Shown one piece after another: positions 42,211 to 51,781 of a DNA stretch of 64,000 nt. The stretch is from CAIQPV01 sp963719855 (GTDB taxonomy: Bacteria > Pseudomonadota > Gammaproteobacteria > Burkholderiales > Gallionellaceae), in the NCBI GenBank assembly GCA_963719855.1, contig CAVRDK010000004.1, positions 744,001 to 808,000 on the forward strand, given 5' to 3'. The translations under genes were made by a program, and so were the position numbers. Within the stretch, counting starts at the first letter, position 1, and the number at the start of each line of letters is the position of its first letter. The notes under the pieces were generated by a model. That model made no database searches, was not told where the DNA came from, and worked only from the letters and a program-made list of their open reading frames with translations.

Positions 42211-42844
42211 ATGAACATATTAGCTATCGGTGCGCATTTTGACGATGTGGAGCTTGGCTGCGGGGGGGCTTTGGCGCGCCATGCCCAGCAGGGAGACAAC
42301 GTCTATGTATTTGTTGCCACAGCCTCTGGTTTTGCCAACCAGTACAATCAGGAAGTGCGCTCAAGTGAATCGGCACTTGCCGAGGCGCGCAATGCGATGG
42401 AAATTCTGGGCGTGACAGAAACTGCTGTGCGGAAATTTCAAGACGCTCGAAGTCGAGTTCGTGGATGTGCTGAACATCGAGATTCTCAAGATCGTACAGG
42501 AAAAGAAAATTGACCTGGTTTATGCGCATTGGACGGGAGACATCCACCACGATCACCAGGCGGTTGCCAAAGCATCTTTGCATAGTTGCCGCCATGTGCC
42601 GAGGTTGCTGATGTATCGCAGCAACTGGTATCACTCCAACCTGGATTTTCGGGGCAATTTCTATGTCGATATCACCAAGTACTGGCGCACCAAGGAAAAC
42701 GCTATCAAGGCGCACCACTCCGAAATGATGCGGACGGGTGACAGTTGGATAAGATTTTTCAAGAGTGAGGCAACCAATGCCGGGCAGAGAATAGGCGTGA
42801 AGTATGCGGAGGTTTTTGAAGTGGTGAAGTGGCTGGAAAAATAG
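42211..42844 (+). pseudogene. PIG-L (LmbE-like) deacetylase, frameshifted
   Basis: The first frame (42211-42513) has the metal motif IGAHFDDVELGCGG and later goes out of frame. A second frame continues FKTLEVEFVDVLNIEILKI, then YAHWTGDIHHDHQAV (H-x2-H) to 42844. Removing one A from the AAA run near 42434-42436 joins them into about 210 residues. PIG-L enzymes remove N-acetyl groups from GlcNAc-type sugars. This may be a real lesion or a sequencing error. Confidence 0.82.
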
Positions 42845-42869
42845 TTGGGTAATTTCGTAAGAGGAATGG

Positions 42870-43880
42870 ATGGAAAACAACGAATTTAAGGTTGAAGAAC
42901 TCTGTCGAAAGATAGGGAACAAGAAAATTATTGTTTTCGGATTTGGCAGAAGAGGGCGCAAGATCGTTAAATATTTGCCCTGCGACATCGCTTATTTTGT
43001 TGATAACGACCCGCTCAAATGGCATGAATCCTTTGAGAATAAAGCCGTTCATAATCCTCTGGATTTACAGCGTGAGGATAAAGAATCAATATTTATCTTA
43101 GTATTGAGTTACTACTATAAAGCAATACTTTGGCAACTTGAGGAAATGGGCTTCAGAGAAAATGAACACTTTTTTGACGGGCTAGATGTATTCGGAGATG
43201 TCTTAAATAAAGAAATATTATTGCAAGAAAACCAGCCATCCTATGACCCCCGAAAAGTCTGGCTGCGAGGTAACCCCCGCATTGAAGGGCAATGTCATTT
43301 TGCCGGAAATAATGTGATATTGGATGAGTCCAGCCTGATTGATTCGTCTCTTGAAAGGTATAGCACTGTTGGCAGGCGATGTTCACTTCGAAATACAAAA
43401 ATCGGACAGTTCTGTTCAATCGGTTCGGAAGTGATGCTTGGTTTGGAACAACACCCGAGCAGGGGTTTTATTTCGACCTATGGAGCTTTTTATATTGGAA
43501 AGCCTACGGGCATCCCTTCGTTCTTGAATAGGGAAATTTTTCAGGAAGGGCTTCCGACCCAAATTGGAAATGATGTTTGGATTGGGACGAGAGCAATAAT
43601 TCTCGGCGGCATAAACGTGGGTGATGGAGCGATCATTGGGGCGGGAGCCGTGGTAACAAAAGACGTTGAGCCGTATTCAGTTGTCGCGGGTATTCCCGCC
43701 AAGCTATTACGCAAACGGTATTCTGATGAAAATATCCAGAAGCTTGTAAATTTTGCTTGGTGGGACAAAGACATAGGATGGATACGCAAGAATGCGGCAA
43801 CGTTTACTGACGAAGAAAAATTCTTCGAATTTATTGTGCAACATGAAGAAAACAAGAATTCTGGGAAAAATGATTTCTGA
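42870..43880 (+). CDS. Sugar O- or N-acetyltransferase with NeuD/PglD-like N-terminus
   Basis: 336 residues. The N-terminus has a Rossmann-like motif, IIVFGFGRRGRKIVKYL. The C-terminal part is a left-handed beta-helix acyltransferase (hexapeptide repeats, about 135-300) with NDVWIGTRAIILGGINVG and GAIIGAGAVVTKDV, of the CatB/xenobiotic acetyltransferase type. It would acetylate a sugar in this locus. It overlaps the acyltransferase-3 gene by 11 bases. Confidence 0.85.
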   Translation: MENNEFKVEELCRKIGNKKIIVFGFGRRGRKIVKYLPCDIAYFVDNDPLKWHESFENKAVHNPLDLQREDKESIFILVLSYYYKAILWQLEEMGFRENEHFFDGLDVFGDVLNKEILLQENQPSYDPRKVWLRGNPRIEGQCHFAGNNVILDESSLIDSSLERYSTVGRRCSLRNTKIGQFCSIGSEVMLGLEQHPSRGFISTYGAFYIGKPTGIPSFLNREIFQEGLPTQIGNDVWIGTRAIILGGINVGDGAIIGAGAVVTKDVEPYSVVAGIPAKLLRKRYSDENIQKLVNFAWWDKDIGWIRKNAATFTDEEKFFEFIVQHEENKNSGKNDF

Positions 43881-44863
43881 GAACGAGCAACCTCAAAATA
43901 TTCAGATTATCAAATATGACAATTTGTTAATTTTAAGAGGCATCGCTTGCATAACGGTAATTTTTGATCATTTGACAGGCCCGATCATCTCTCTCCTCCC
44001 AAAATCTGAACAGAGTAATTGGTTACAACATTTTATTCCGTATGGTTTTCAGGCGGTATGGCTGTTTTTTATGCTTTCGAGTTTTCTATTGACAACCGCG
44101 TTTTTAAAACAGCGTTTTAAATTGGATGAAGAGGGCATTCGGTATTTCTTTTTAACTCGAGCGAAACGCCTTCTACCGGCATTTTATGTCGCCCAGTTTC
44201 TGGTGATACTCCATATGATCATGGCAGTTGCGCCTAGTGCGTTTACATTGTCAGTTCTTATTCGTGAAGGGTCTATATTGATATTTGCTCCCTGGGTTCC
44301 GTATTTCGGTGCAACTACTGCAGTCGGCTCTTGGAATTCACCCATTTGGAGCGTTTTGATAGAGGTCCAATTTATTATCCTTTTGCCTCTATTCATTAGA
44401 TGGATGATTAAAAAACCATCCATATTTATCTATGCCCTTGGTGGGTGGTATCTCTGGCTATTATGCATTTTTATTTGGAATGACTTTCACATTCACAAGA
44501 TTGAGATATGGCCAAAATTGTATGACACACATTTTTACAATGCAGGATTTTTTCTACTGGGTATGTTAGCTGCCTGGAGCAAATTTTATTGTAAGTTTAG
44601 TAACATTCCACGGCCACCATTGGTTATTGGAGCAACCATCTTAATATACATGGCGGTAAATTATTTTGCTCATGATGATCTAAACTCAGTACTCATAATT
44701 GTGGGGCCATTTTTTCTGGCACCGATATTTTTTCTCTTGCTTTTGTCAATCGATACCGATTACCAGAAACGCCTCCCGCAGTCCTATCGAGAACTGATTC
44801 CAGTTATGTCATGGAAGAGTGTTTTCGAAAGGATTGGTGTGATGAGTTATTCTGTCTATCTAA
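43870..44863 (+). pseudogene. Acyltransferase family 3 gene, 5' part (split by IS5)
   Basis: Starts MISENEQPQNIQIIKYDNLL, then LRGIACITVIFDHLTG and FMLSSFLLTTAFLKQRF, with many transmembrane helices, as in O-antigen O-acetyltransferases. It is cut by IS5 after SYSVYL (CTA at 44860-44862). The remaining codons are at 46051-46215; rejoined, the protein is about 384 residues. O-acetylation by this enzyme is probably lost. Confidence 0.88.
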
Positions 44864-46050
44864 GGCTACGCTGATTAAGTCCACCGATTCCATAGGTCGT
44901 GCGTTATAGCCGTAGTAGACAAACATGGTAGATGGCAATGAAACAAAATACTCTGGCGATGGCAGCGAAACACGAAACAGGATTTGAACAACACCGCAGA
45001 CCGACACGGCGCGACGAATTTCTGAACACGATGAATCGCATCGTGCCATGGGTCGATCTATGTGCCGTGATCGAACCGCACTACCCGAAGCGAGGCAATG
45101 GCCGTCCACCGATTGGGCTCGAACGCATGTTGCGCATCCACTTCATTCAGCACTGGTTTAATTTGGCCGACTTTGCCTGTGAAGAAGCACTCTACGACAT
45201 CGCCAGCTTGCGCCATTTCGCTGGCATCGACTTGGGATGCGAAGCCGTACCGGACGCCACCACGCTGCTAAAGTTTCGTCGCCTTCTGGAGAAACACAAT
45301 CTCAATGAGCAACTGTTTGCCGAAGTCGGGCGCGTACTCCAAGGCAGCGGCATGACACTCAAGACCGGCACGATTGTCGATGCCACCATTATCGCGGCAC
45401 CCAGCTCAACCAAGAACGCCGATAAGAAACGTGATCCTGAGATGCACCAGACTCGCAAGGGACAGCAGTGGTACTTTGGCATGAAGCTGCACATTGGCGT
45501 GGATAGTCAAAGCGGCCTGGCGCACAGCGCCGTCGTCACCCCGGCCAACGTGCATGACAAACATCCTCTGCCTGATTTACTGCATGGCCAAGAGCAGCGT
45601 GTTTATGGCGATAGCGCCTATGCCAGCCAAAAGGATTTGATTCACAGTAAATCCCCCCAAGCCCGCGACTTCACCAACTGTCGCACCCGTAAGCCGGGTG
45701 GTGAAGTCGATGAGGTCAAGCGCGGCAAGAACCGCAATAAGTCAAAGATAAGAACCCGTGTCGAACACGTCTTTGCCGTGGTCAAACGGCTGTGGGGTTT
45801 TACGAAAGTGCGCTACCGTGGTTTAGCCAAGAATTCCGGCCGCGCATTTACTGCGCTGGCATTGGCGAATATTTACTTGTCTCGAAATCGATTGATGGCA
45901 CAAGTCCGCCCATAGTGGGCGAATGGCGGGCGAAAAGCCCGAGGAGTAGCCCGAAAGGGTAAAACAATACGGGCTGAACTCGTCTTTTTGCACGATCACG
46001 CATATTTCGCAATTTGAATCTTGAAAATGCGGGGCTTGTTCAGCGTAGCC
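44864..46050. mobile_element. IS5-family insertion sequence
   Basis: 1187 bp with inverted ends GGCTACGCTGA (left) and TCAGCGTAGCC (right), flanked by the 4-bp duplication CTAA (44860-44863 and 46051-46054), which is the IS5 target preference. It holds one transposase gene and interrupts an acyltransferase-3 gene. Ends and duplication are intact, indicating a simple, fairly recent insertion. Confidence 0.94.
44932..45915 (+). CDS. IS5-family transposase
   Basis: 327 residues: N-terminal RRDEFLNTMNRIVPWVDLCA, then DDE residues in TGTIVDATIIAAP (Asp), RVYGDSAYASQ (Asp) and RVEHVFAVVKRLWGF (Glu). It appears intact and lies within the 1187-bp element in the same direction as the interrupted gene. 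Confidence 0.95.
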   Translation: MAMKQNTLAMAAKHETGFEQHRRPTRRDEFLNTMNRIVPWVDLCAVIEPHYPKRGNGRPPIGLERMLRIHFIQHWFNLADFACEEALYDIASLRHFAGIDLGCEAVPDATTLLKFRRLLEKHNLNEQLFAEVGRVLQGSGMTLKTGTIVDATIIAAPSSTKNADKKRDPEMHQTRKGQQWYFGMKLHIGVDSQSGLAHSAVVTPANVHDKHPLPDLLHGQEQRVYGDSAYASQKDLIHSKSPQARDFTNCRTRKPGGEVDEVKRGKNRNKSKIRTRVEHVFAVVKRLWGFTKVRYRGLAKNSGRAFTALALANIYLSRNRLMAQVRP

Positions 46051-46215
46051 CTAATTCATAAGGTTGTTGGTCTATACTTGCTTCATGGAACTGGATTGTG
46101 GAAATTCGTTTCTTCTCCATTCAGTTGTTTGGTTATATTGGGGCTGATACTAATGCTTGTATTGTTGATCTCGACGGTACTTTACGTGGAAATCGAAAAT
46201 CGTTTTAGGCATTAA
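46051..46215 (+). pseudogene. Acyltransferase family 3 gene, 3' part
   Basis: From the duplicated CTAA, the frame reads LIHKVVGLYLLHGTGLWKFV and a final transmembrane segment to the stop at 46213-46215. It continues the protein cut at 44863 without loss of frame. Confidence 0.85.
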
Positions 46216-46251
46216 GCCAAGCTGAATTTCAGAGTGAAGAGTTAATGAATT

Positions 46252-47001
46252 ATGCACATCATTGGAACAATTGAAGCCAGAATGGGCTTCACCCGTCTTC
46301 CGGGAAAGACGCTCATGGAAGTGTACGACGGGAAATGCCTGCTGGAACTTGTGGTGCGGCGGTTTCAGCTTGCCAGAAAGTTGGACGGGGTATGGGTTGC
46401 TACCACCGATAAAAAGGCGGATGACCCCGTTGCCGAATGGTGCGAGCGGAACTCAATTAATTATTATCGCGGCTCGGAAGATGACGTGTTGGACAGGGTG
46501 GTTAATACTGCATTGACGGCGAAAGCCGATGCCATTGTGCAGATGGGGGCTGATTCGGCCTATCTGGACTACAAGATCATCGATGAACTGGTCGAAATCT
46601 ACTGCGGCGGCGAATATGATTATGTCTGCAACGACATGCCGCTTTCCTACCCCCTTGGCATTTACGGACACGTTGTTCGTGTACAGGCGCTCGCGGATCT
46701 GAATGCGCGGACGGATATTACGGCCAAGGATCGCGAGGATGTGGTACGACTGATTTTCGAGCGCCCAGAAAAGTACCGGATAAAAAACATCGAGGCTTCA
46801 GCGCGGCATACATTTCCCCAGCTCCGTTTCACCATCGACTATCCAGAGGACATGAAGCAGGTGTGCGAGATATACCGCCGCTTTAACAGAATCGACTTCG
46901 CACTGGATGACTTGCTGGAGCTTTACCGGCAGGAGCCAATGTTGTTTGAAGAAACCATGAAGCTGATGCAAAAGTGGTCAGCACATAGCCAACGAAGATG
47001 A
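46252..47001 (+). CDS. SpsF-like cytidylyltransferase (intact)
   Basis: 249 residues starting MHIIGTIEARMGFTRLPGKT, the same family as the frameshifted gene at 38768 but only distantly alike. The RMG-x-TRLPGK nucleotide motif and FRGSEDDVLDR-type segment (here YRGSEDDVLDR) are present. It would activate a sugar acid or sugar with CMP. It overlaps the oxidoreductase gene by four bases. Confidence 0.85.
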   Translation: MHIIGTIEARMGFTRLPGKTLMEVYDGKCLLELVVRRFQLARKLDGVWVATTDKKADDPVAEWCERNSINYYRGSEDDVLDRVVNTALTAKADAIVQMGADSAYLDYKIIDELVEIYCGGEYDYVCNDMPLSYPLGIYGHVVRVQALADLNARTDITAKDREDVVRLIFERPEKYRIKNIEASARHTFPQLRFTIDYPEDMKQVCEIYRRFNRIDFALDDLLELYRQEPMLFEETMKLMQKWSAHSQRR

Positions 47002-48035
47002 GTACCATGGAAAAATTATCTGTCGCCATTATCGGCACCGGGCAGATTGCCGGGGGGTTTGATCAGGCTAAAAATCCGGAAGACACCGGCACCTATACCC
47101 ATGCCGGAGCGTTCAAGGCGGATGGCAGGTTTCACCTTGCTGCCGTGTATGATCTCGATGTCGCAGTCGCAGAGCGTTTTAAAGCAGCTTGGCAGGTGGA
47201 AGCAGTTTATGGCAGCTTGGATGAACTGTATGCCGATCGTTTTGACGTGGTTAGCGTGTGTACGCCGGATGCTACGCATTTCGACATCCTTAAAAATCTA
47301 TTGCTGAACAAAACCGCACGGCTCATTTTTGCGGAAAAACCAATAGCCCTGAATTTTGCTGACATAGCCGAGGTGGAACGCCTTTCCCGTGAGCAGGGCA
47401 TCCCCGTGGTGATCAATCTACAGCGGCGGCAGGATGACACTTTTGCGGAAGTCCGCCGCGAACTACAGGAGAAGCGTGGTCGGATATTGGCGGGGAACGT
47501 GTATTACATAAAAGGACTGGAACATAACGGCATTGCCGCAGTGGATACGCTGGTTTATCTTTTTGGCGCGCCTCGTGCCGTGCGAGCCTACAACCGGGTA
47601 TACAACCTTCAGGTGGCAGAGTTCACCTATGAGTTCATCTGCTTCTATGACGGATTTAACATCACGGTGAAAACCGTTGATAAGGACGCGGTCACTTACA
47701 ACTACCATATTTTCGAGATTGATATTCTGACTGCGGATGGCCGCATTACCATAAACGATAACTCGCGCCAGATCGAGCGCCGCGCGGTAGTGAATTTTGC
47801 TTATTCGGGCGTGAAGGCGCTGGACGATGTGCATCCCGTTCGTATGGAAGCCGGATTTCGCACCGCATTGCTCCGCACCGCCGATTACATTCATGGGGTG
47901 GCGAGCGGTTCCATTCCGCATTCGACCAATACCCCTTATGACGCTCTTCTGGATAAACATATCATCGACATGATAGGTTTGTCTTATGAGCGTGACCAAC
48001 TGATTAATATTGAGGATATGACATGGAAAAAATAA
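46998..48035 (+). CDS. Gfo/Idh/MocA-family oxidoreductase
   Basis: 345 residues: an N-terminal Rossmann domain with VAIIGTGQIAGGFDQA and the family motif FAEKPIALN (EKP) near residue 114. Members oxidise or reduce sugars using NAD(P). The adjacent DegT aminotransferase suggests 3-keto sugar formation followed by amination, as in WlbA/WlbE-type pathways, which is inference. It overlaps the next gene by 13 bases. Confidence 0.88.
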   Translation: MSTMEKLSVAIIGTGQIAGGFDQAKNPEDTGTYTHAGAFKADGRFHLAAVYDLDVAVAERFKAAWQVEAVYGSLDELYADRFDVVSVCTPDATHFDILKNLLLNKTARLIFAEKPIALNFADIAEVERLSREQGIPVVINLQRRQDDTFAEVRRELQEKRGRILAGNVYYIKGLEHNGIAAVDTLVYLFGAPRAVRAYNRVYNLQVAEFTYEFICFYDGFNITVKTVDKDAVTYNYHIFEIDILTADGRITINDNSRQIERRAVVNFAYSGVKALDDVHPVRMEAGFRTALLRTADYIHGVASGSIPHSTNTPYDALLDKHIIDMIGLSYERDQLINIEDMTWKK

Positions 48036-49267
48036 GGACGAAACCGTTTCCGCTTTACAACCCGATCGGCGAAGAAGAGGCATTGGCAGCAGCAGAGGTG
48101 GTGCGAACCGGCATGATGTCCGATTATATTGCACGCGGCGGCGATAGATTTCTCGGCGGAAGAAAAGTACGCGAGTTCGAGCGCCGCTGGGCCGAGTATC
48201 ATCATGTAAAACATGCCGTGACCTTTAATACGGCCACTTCGGCGCTGATTGCGAGTATGGGCGCTTTCGGCATCATGCCCGGGGACGAAGTGATCGTTAT
48301 TGGCTATTCCATGTGCATTTCGTCTACCGCACCGCTCTTTTATGATGCCATTCCAGTGTTTGCCGACATCGAGGACGACTGTTATTGCATCGATCCGAAA
48401 AGTATCGAAATGCGGATCACGCCGCGCACCAAGGCAATACTCACGGTGGACCTGTTCGGCCAGTCGTCCGATATGGATCAGATCAACGCCATTGCGCGCA
48501 AGCATAATCTGAAGGTGCTCTGCGATGCTTCCCATGTGCCGGGTTGCGAATACAACGGCGGCTTTGCCGGTACATTCGGCGATGTTGGGGTTTACAGCCT
48601 GAACCAGCACAAAATCATCCATTGCGGGGAAGGGGGCGTGGCCGTAACCAACGACGATGACATGGCCTTACGCCTGCAACTGCTCCGCAACCACGCCGAA
48701 GCGGTGGTGGGAGATATGAAATACCAGAATCTTGCCAATATGGTCGGAGGCAATTATCGGCTTCCTGAAACGGAAGCCGCCATTGCCACCGAGCAACTCA
48801 AGAAGTTGCCTGCGCTTGTCCAGCAACGGGTGGCGCTTGCCGATCACCTTACAGAGGAATTCTCAAAGCTGGAATTCCTGACTGCGCCTAAAGTTCGCGC
48901 GAACAGCAAGCATGTCTATTACCTTTATCCGATCAAGTACCATGAAGAGGCTACCGGTATTTCTCGTACCCAATACATTGAGAATATAAACAGCCTGGGG
49001 ATACCTCTTTATCGTTTTGCGGGAGGGTATGTAAAACCGTTTTACCTCGAACCGGTTTTTGCCGAACGCGAAAAGTTCAAGAACGGTTTCCCATATAACC
49101 TGCTTCCCGAAAGCGAGCGTCCCGTATATCAACGCGGCATCTGTCCTGTCACGGAGCGGCTGCATGACAAGGAAATGATAGTCACGGCCTACAACTATCC
49201 ACCCCTTACGACTTCTGACATGGACGACATCGTGAAGGCATTCTCTAAAGCGGCAACCATGAAATGA
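48023..49267 (+). CDS. DegT/DnrJ/EryC1 aminotransferase
   Basis: 414 residues. The PLP-binding lysine is in VYSLNQHKIIHCGEGG, the Asp in VLCDASHVPGCEYNG, and NTATSALIASMGAFGI is also typical. It would aminate a keto nucleotide sugar made by the oxidoreductase next to it. It is unlike the second DegT enzyme at 51782, so two different amino groups may be installed. Confidence 0.9.
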   Translation: MEKIRTKPFPLYNPIGEEEALAAAEVVRTGMMSDYIARGGDRFLGGRKVREFERRWAEYHHVKHAVTFNTATSALIASMGAFGIMPGDEVIVIGYSMCISSTAPLFYDAIPVFADIEDDCYCIDPKSIEMRITPRTKAILTVDLFGQSSDMDQINAIARKHNLKVLCDASHVPGCEYNGGFAGTFGDVGVYSLNQHKIIHCGEGGVAVTNDDDMALRLQLLRNHAEAVVGDMKYQNLANMVGGNYRLPETEAAIATEQLKKLPALVQQRVALADHLTEEFSKLEFLTAPKVRANSKHVYYLYPIKYHEEATGISRTQYIENINSLGIPLYRFAGGYVKPFYLEPVFAEREKFKNGFPYNLLPESERPVYQRGICPVTERLHDKEMIVTAYNYPPLTTSDMDDIVKAFSKAATMK

Positions 49268-49312
49268 GTACCTCAATTCGTTGATGCCCATTATGGACTG
49301 CCCACCTCAGAA

Positions 49313-50386
49313 TTGAAGACAAGATTGAAAAAGATCCTGTTCTTCAGTTGCGAGCCGGGCGGCGCAGAGGTGCTGATTCCGGTGATCCGGCTGGTACAGG
49401 CTCAGCCGAATTTGCAAGCTGTCGTGCTGGGGTACGGCCATGCTTTGGAGCGTTTTGCCAAAAAATCCATTGCCTGTGTTGAAGTTGTGCCAGTGCCAAT
49501 GGAAGACTTTTTGCTGCTGGATCATCATGCTCCTGACCTGTTAATTACCTCTGCGACCAGCCACCCCAACGTGGACATGTCGGAAAAATACTTGTGGCGG
49601 CAAGCGAAACAGCGAGGGATACCATCCCTGGCATTTCTCGACCAGTGGCAAAATTACGCTGTGAGATTCAGCGGGAAACAAGAGCATGAGCGCCTCGCTT
49701 ATCTGCCTGACTGGATCAACTGCCTGAATGAAACGGGCTGGGAAGAAATGATTCAGGAAGGCTTCGACGAAGCTAAGCTGCTTGAGTTTGGACACCCCTA
49801 TCTTTCATCCTTGCAGCATGATCTTTCGAAACTCAATTTACCCCGATTGAAAGGCGGGCTTCAACTTTCCACAATGGACAAGGTCTTCTTGTTCGTATCC
49901 GAGCCAATTTGTGAGTACTACGGGAACACACGGGGTTACGACCAATATCAAGTTCTGGACTATTTTCTGTCCAGTCTAGCCGGGGCGGCAGAACGGCCAA
50001 AAATTTTGGTGAAGCTGCATCCGAAAGACAACCGTGCATCGTTCCATGCATTGGCGGAAAAATTTAAAGCCCTATCGCCGCAGTTCATCGGCAATGAGCT
50101 TAGCCCAATCGAGTGCTTGGCGGTCTCGGATTTTATCTTTGGCATGACCTCGATCATGTTAATCGAAGCCTATGTGCTGGGGAAGAAAGTTGCATCACTA
50201 CAGCCGGGACTGTGTGTAGAAGATCCCTTGGTTTTATCCCGGCACAATTTGATACCGATGGTCTTGAGCAAAGAGAACCGCAACCTGCTGAAGCTTGATT
50301 GGCTAAGCCATAGCCGATTTGATGTGGAGTTTGCATCAGAAAAGTTTCTGAGGTTTCTCGACCGAACATTTCAGGTACACGCATGA
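49313..50386 (+). CDS. Putative GT-B glycosyltransferase, unassigned
   Basis: 357 residues starting at TTG (49313): KKILFFSCEPGGAEVLIPVI. Later come PKILVKLHPKDNRASFHALA and VSDFIFGMTSIMLIEAYVLG, a layout like GT-B or epimerase-fold enzymes in capsule loci. No family was recognised with certainty. It follows the DegT gene and precedes a polysialyltransferase-like gene, and may add a sugar acid to the chain. Confidence 0.6.
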   Translation: MKTRLKKILFFSCEPGGAEVLIPVIRLVQAQPNLQAVVLGYGHALERFAKKSIACVEVVPVPMEDFLLLDHHAPDLLITSATSHPNVDMSEKYLWRQAKQRGIPSLAFLDQWQNYAVRFSGKQEHERLAYLPDWINCLNETGWEEMIQEGFDEAKLLEFGHPYLSSLQHDLSKLNLPRLKGGLQLSTMDKVFLFVSEPICEYYGNTRGYDQYQVLDYFLSSLAGAAERPKILVKLHPKDNRASFHALAEKFKALSPQFIGNELSPIECLAVSDFIFGMTSIMLIEAYVLGKKVASLQPGLCVEDPLVLSRHNLIPMVLSKENRNLLKLDWLSHSRFDVEFASEKFLRFLDRTFQVHA

Positions 50387-50432
50387 GGCGGCAAACTGTA
50401 CAAATTGCGCACGTTATTTCTCTAAAAACGCG

Positions 50433-51725
50433 ATGAAAAAAATAAATTGCCTCGTATTTGCTATAGGTTCGACACATATCATTTCGTCATTATGCGCAAT
50501 TCTCACGCGCCATTCCCCCGAAAGTGTCAATGTAGTAATTCTGGCGCAATGGCCGGCCATGGAAGATGAACTGACAAACGAATTGTCAGTTGTGATGCAA
50601 TCCATGGTGCGTGTCTTTCCATTTGTAGAAGCGGTGAGAATTATTCCCTATAGTACATTTTCAAAAATATTGACGGGGAGTGATAGGGCAACTTTTGAGA
50701 TATGGATCAAGGAACGTACAGGTGTTGATCATGCGGAGGAAATATATTACCCACATGATATGGTGGGACAGTTTTATCAGGCTTTAGCTACTATTTACAG
50801 TAATGCGCGCCGTATATGTGTTGGTGAAGATTTGGGTTCTGTAGTTGAACGGAAAGCCTACCTATCTCAATTTTTTGATGAACCTCAATTGCAAGCTGCT
50901 CACAACGCAGACAAGAAAAAATTAATTTCATTGGTGACAGGACTTCGAGCTAGATTATGGATTAGAACGAGATTAGGGAAATTATTAAGAAAAATAACTT
51001 CGTTTCGTTTGAAACCCAATATTGCCCCGTTAACTGGAATAACCTTTAAGGATTTCCTGCCTGATGAGGCAGTTCTAATACTGCCCTTGGATGCGGTCGG
51101 AAATCTCTTGAAACGAGTGCCTTTTTCCGTCTGCTCAAAAAAAATCGTGCTTGACGTGCTCGGGAAGTGCACTGAATCATGTAGTGAGCTACAAATCTAC
51201 ATACGCAGCTTGCTCAATAAATTTAAAGGCAAGCGCAAGTACTTGCTGTTAACTGAGTACATGGCGGAGGCGAATTTCATGGATTTTGAGCGCGAGACGG
51301 AAATGTACTGCCAAATGGTCTTTGATCACTGTGAGCCTGGCAGTGTCGTATTTATCAAGTCGCATCCAGGAGAGACGCTGCCCCGAGGTGAGCGAATAGC
51401 CGAGCGACTTGCCGGGAAATATGAAGTGATAGCGCTGGATAAAAAATTCAAACGCTATGCTATAGAGTTATGGAATGGCTTAGTCCTTGAGTCCACAGTT
51501 ATCGCTATGTCATATCCGGTTCTTTCTCTAAAATATCTGCATGATGTGGATGCTATTAACCCACTGAGTGCTGATTTAATTGAGAACTGGTTTCCCCAGC
51601 GGAGTTGGGCTGTTATTAAATACGCCTGTACTATTAGTATGGAGTCTTTGAAACGGCTTCCGGAATGGGATGGAAAGAGTGTGCTGTGGACGAGCCAATT
51701 AAATAAACCCAGCCAGAGTAATTAA
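50433..51725 (+). CDS. Polysialyltransferase-like protein
   Basis: 430 residues: VVILAQWPAMEDELTNEL, RICVGEDLGSVVERKAYL, VVFIKSHPGETLPRGERIAE. The GED and HP motifs and the late Ser-rich strand (VLESTVIAMSYPVLSLKYL) resemble bacterial polysialyltransferases and GT52-type enzymes, which transfer nonulosonates from CMP. That would fit the NeuB- and SpsF-like genes upstream. The region is more AT-rich than its neighbours. The family call is tentative. Confidence 0.6.
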   Translation: MKKINCLVFAIGSTHIISSLCAILTRHSPESVNVVILAQWPAMEDELTNELSVVMQSMVRVFPFVEAVRIIPYSTFSKILTGSDRATFEIWIKERTGVDHAEEIYYPHDMVGQFYQALATIYSNARRICVGEDLGSVVERKAYLSQFFDEPQLQAAHNADKKKLISLVTGLRARLWIRTRLGKLLRKITSFRLKPNIAPLTGITFKDFLPDEAVLILPLDAVGNLLKRVPFSVCSKKIVLDVLGKCTESCSELQIYIRSLLNKFKGKRKYLLLTEYMAEANFMDFERETEMYCQMVFDHCEPGSVVFIKSHPGETLPRGERIAERLAGKYEVIALDKKFKRYAIELWNGLVLESTVIAMSYPVLSLKYLHDVDAINPLSADLIENWFPQRSWAVIKYACTISMESLKRLPEWDGKSVLWTSQLNKPSQSN

Positions 51726-51781
51726 GAGGCATCGGCTTAGCAGTAATTGATTAAATTTTCGATATTTCGAGGTGACGCACT

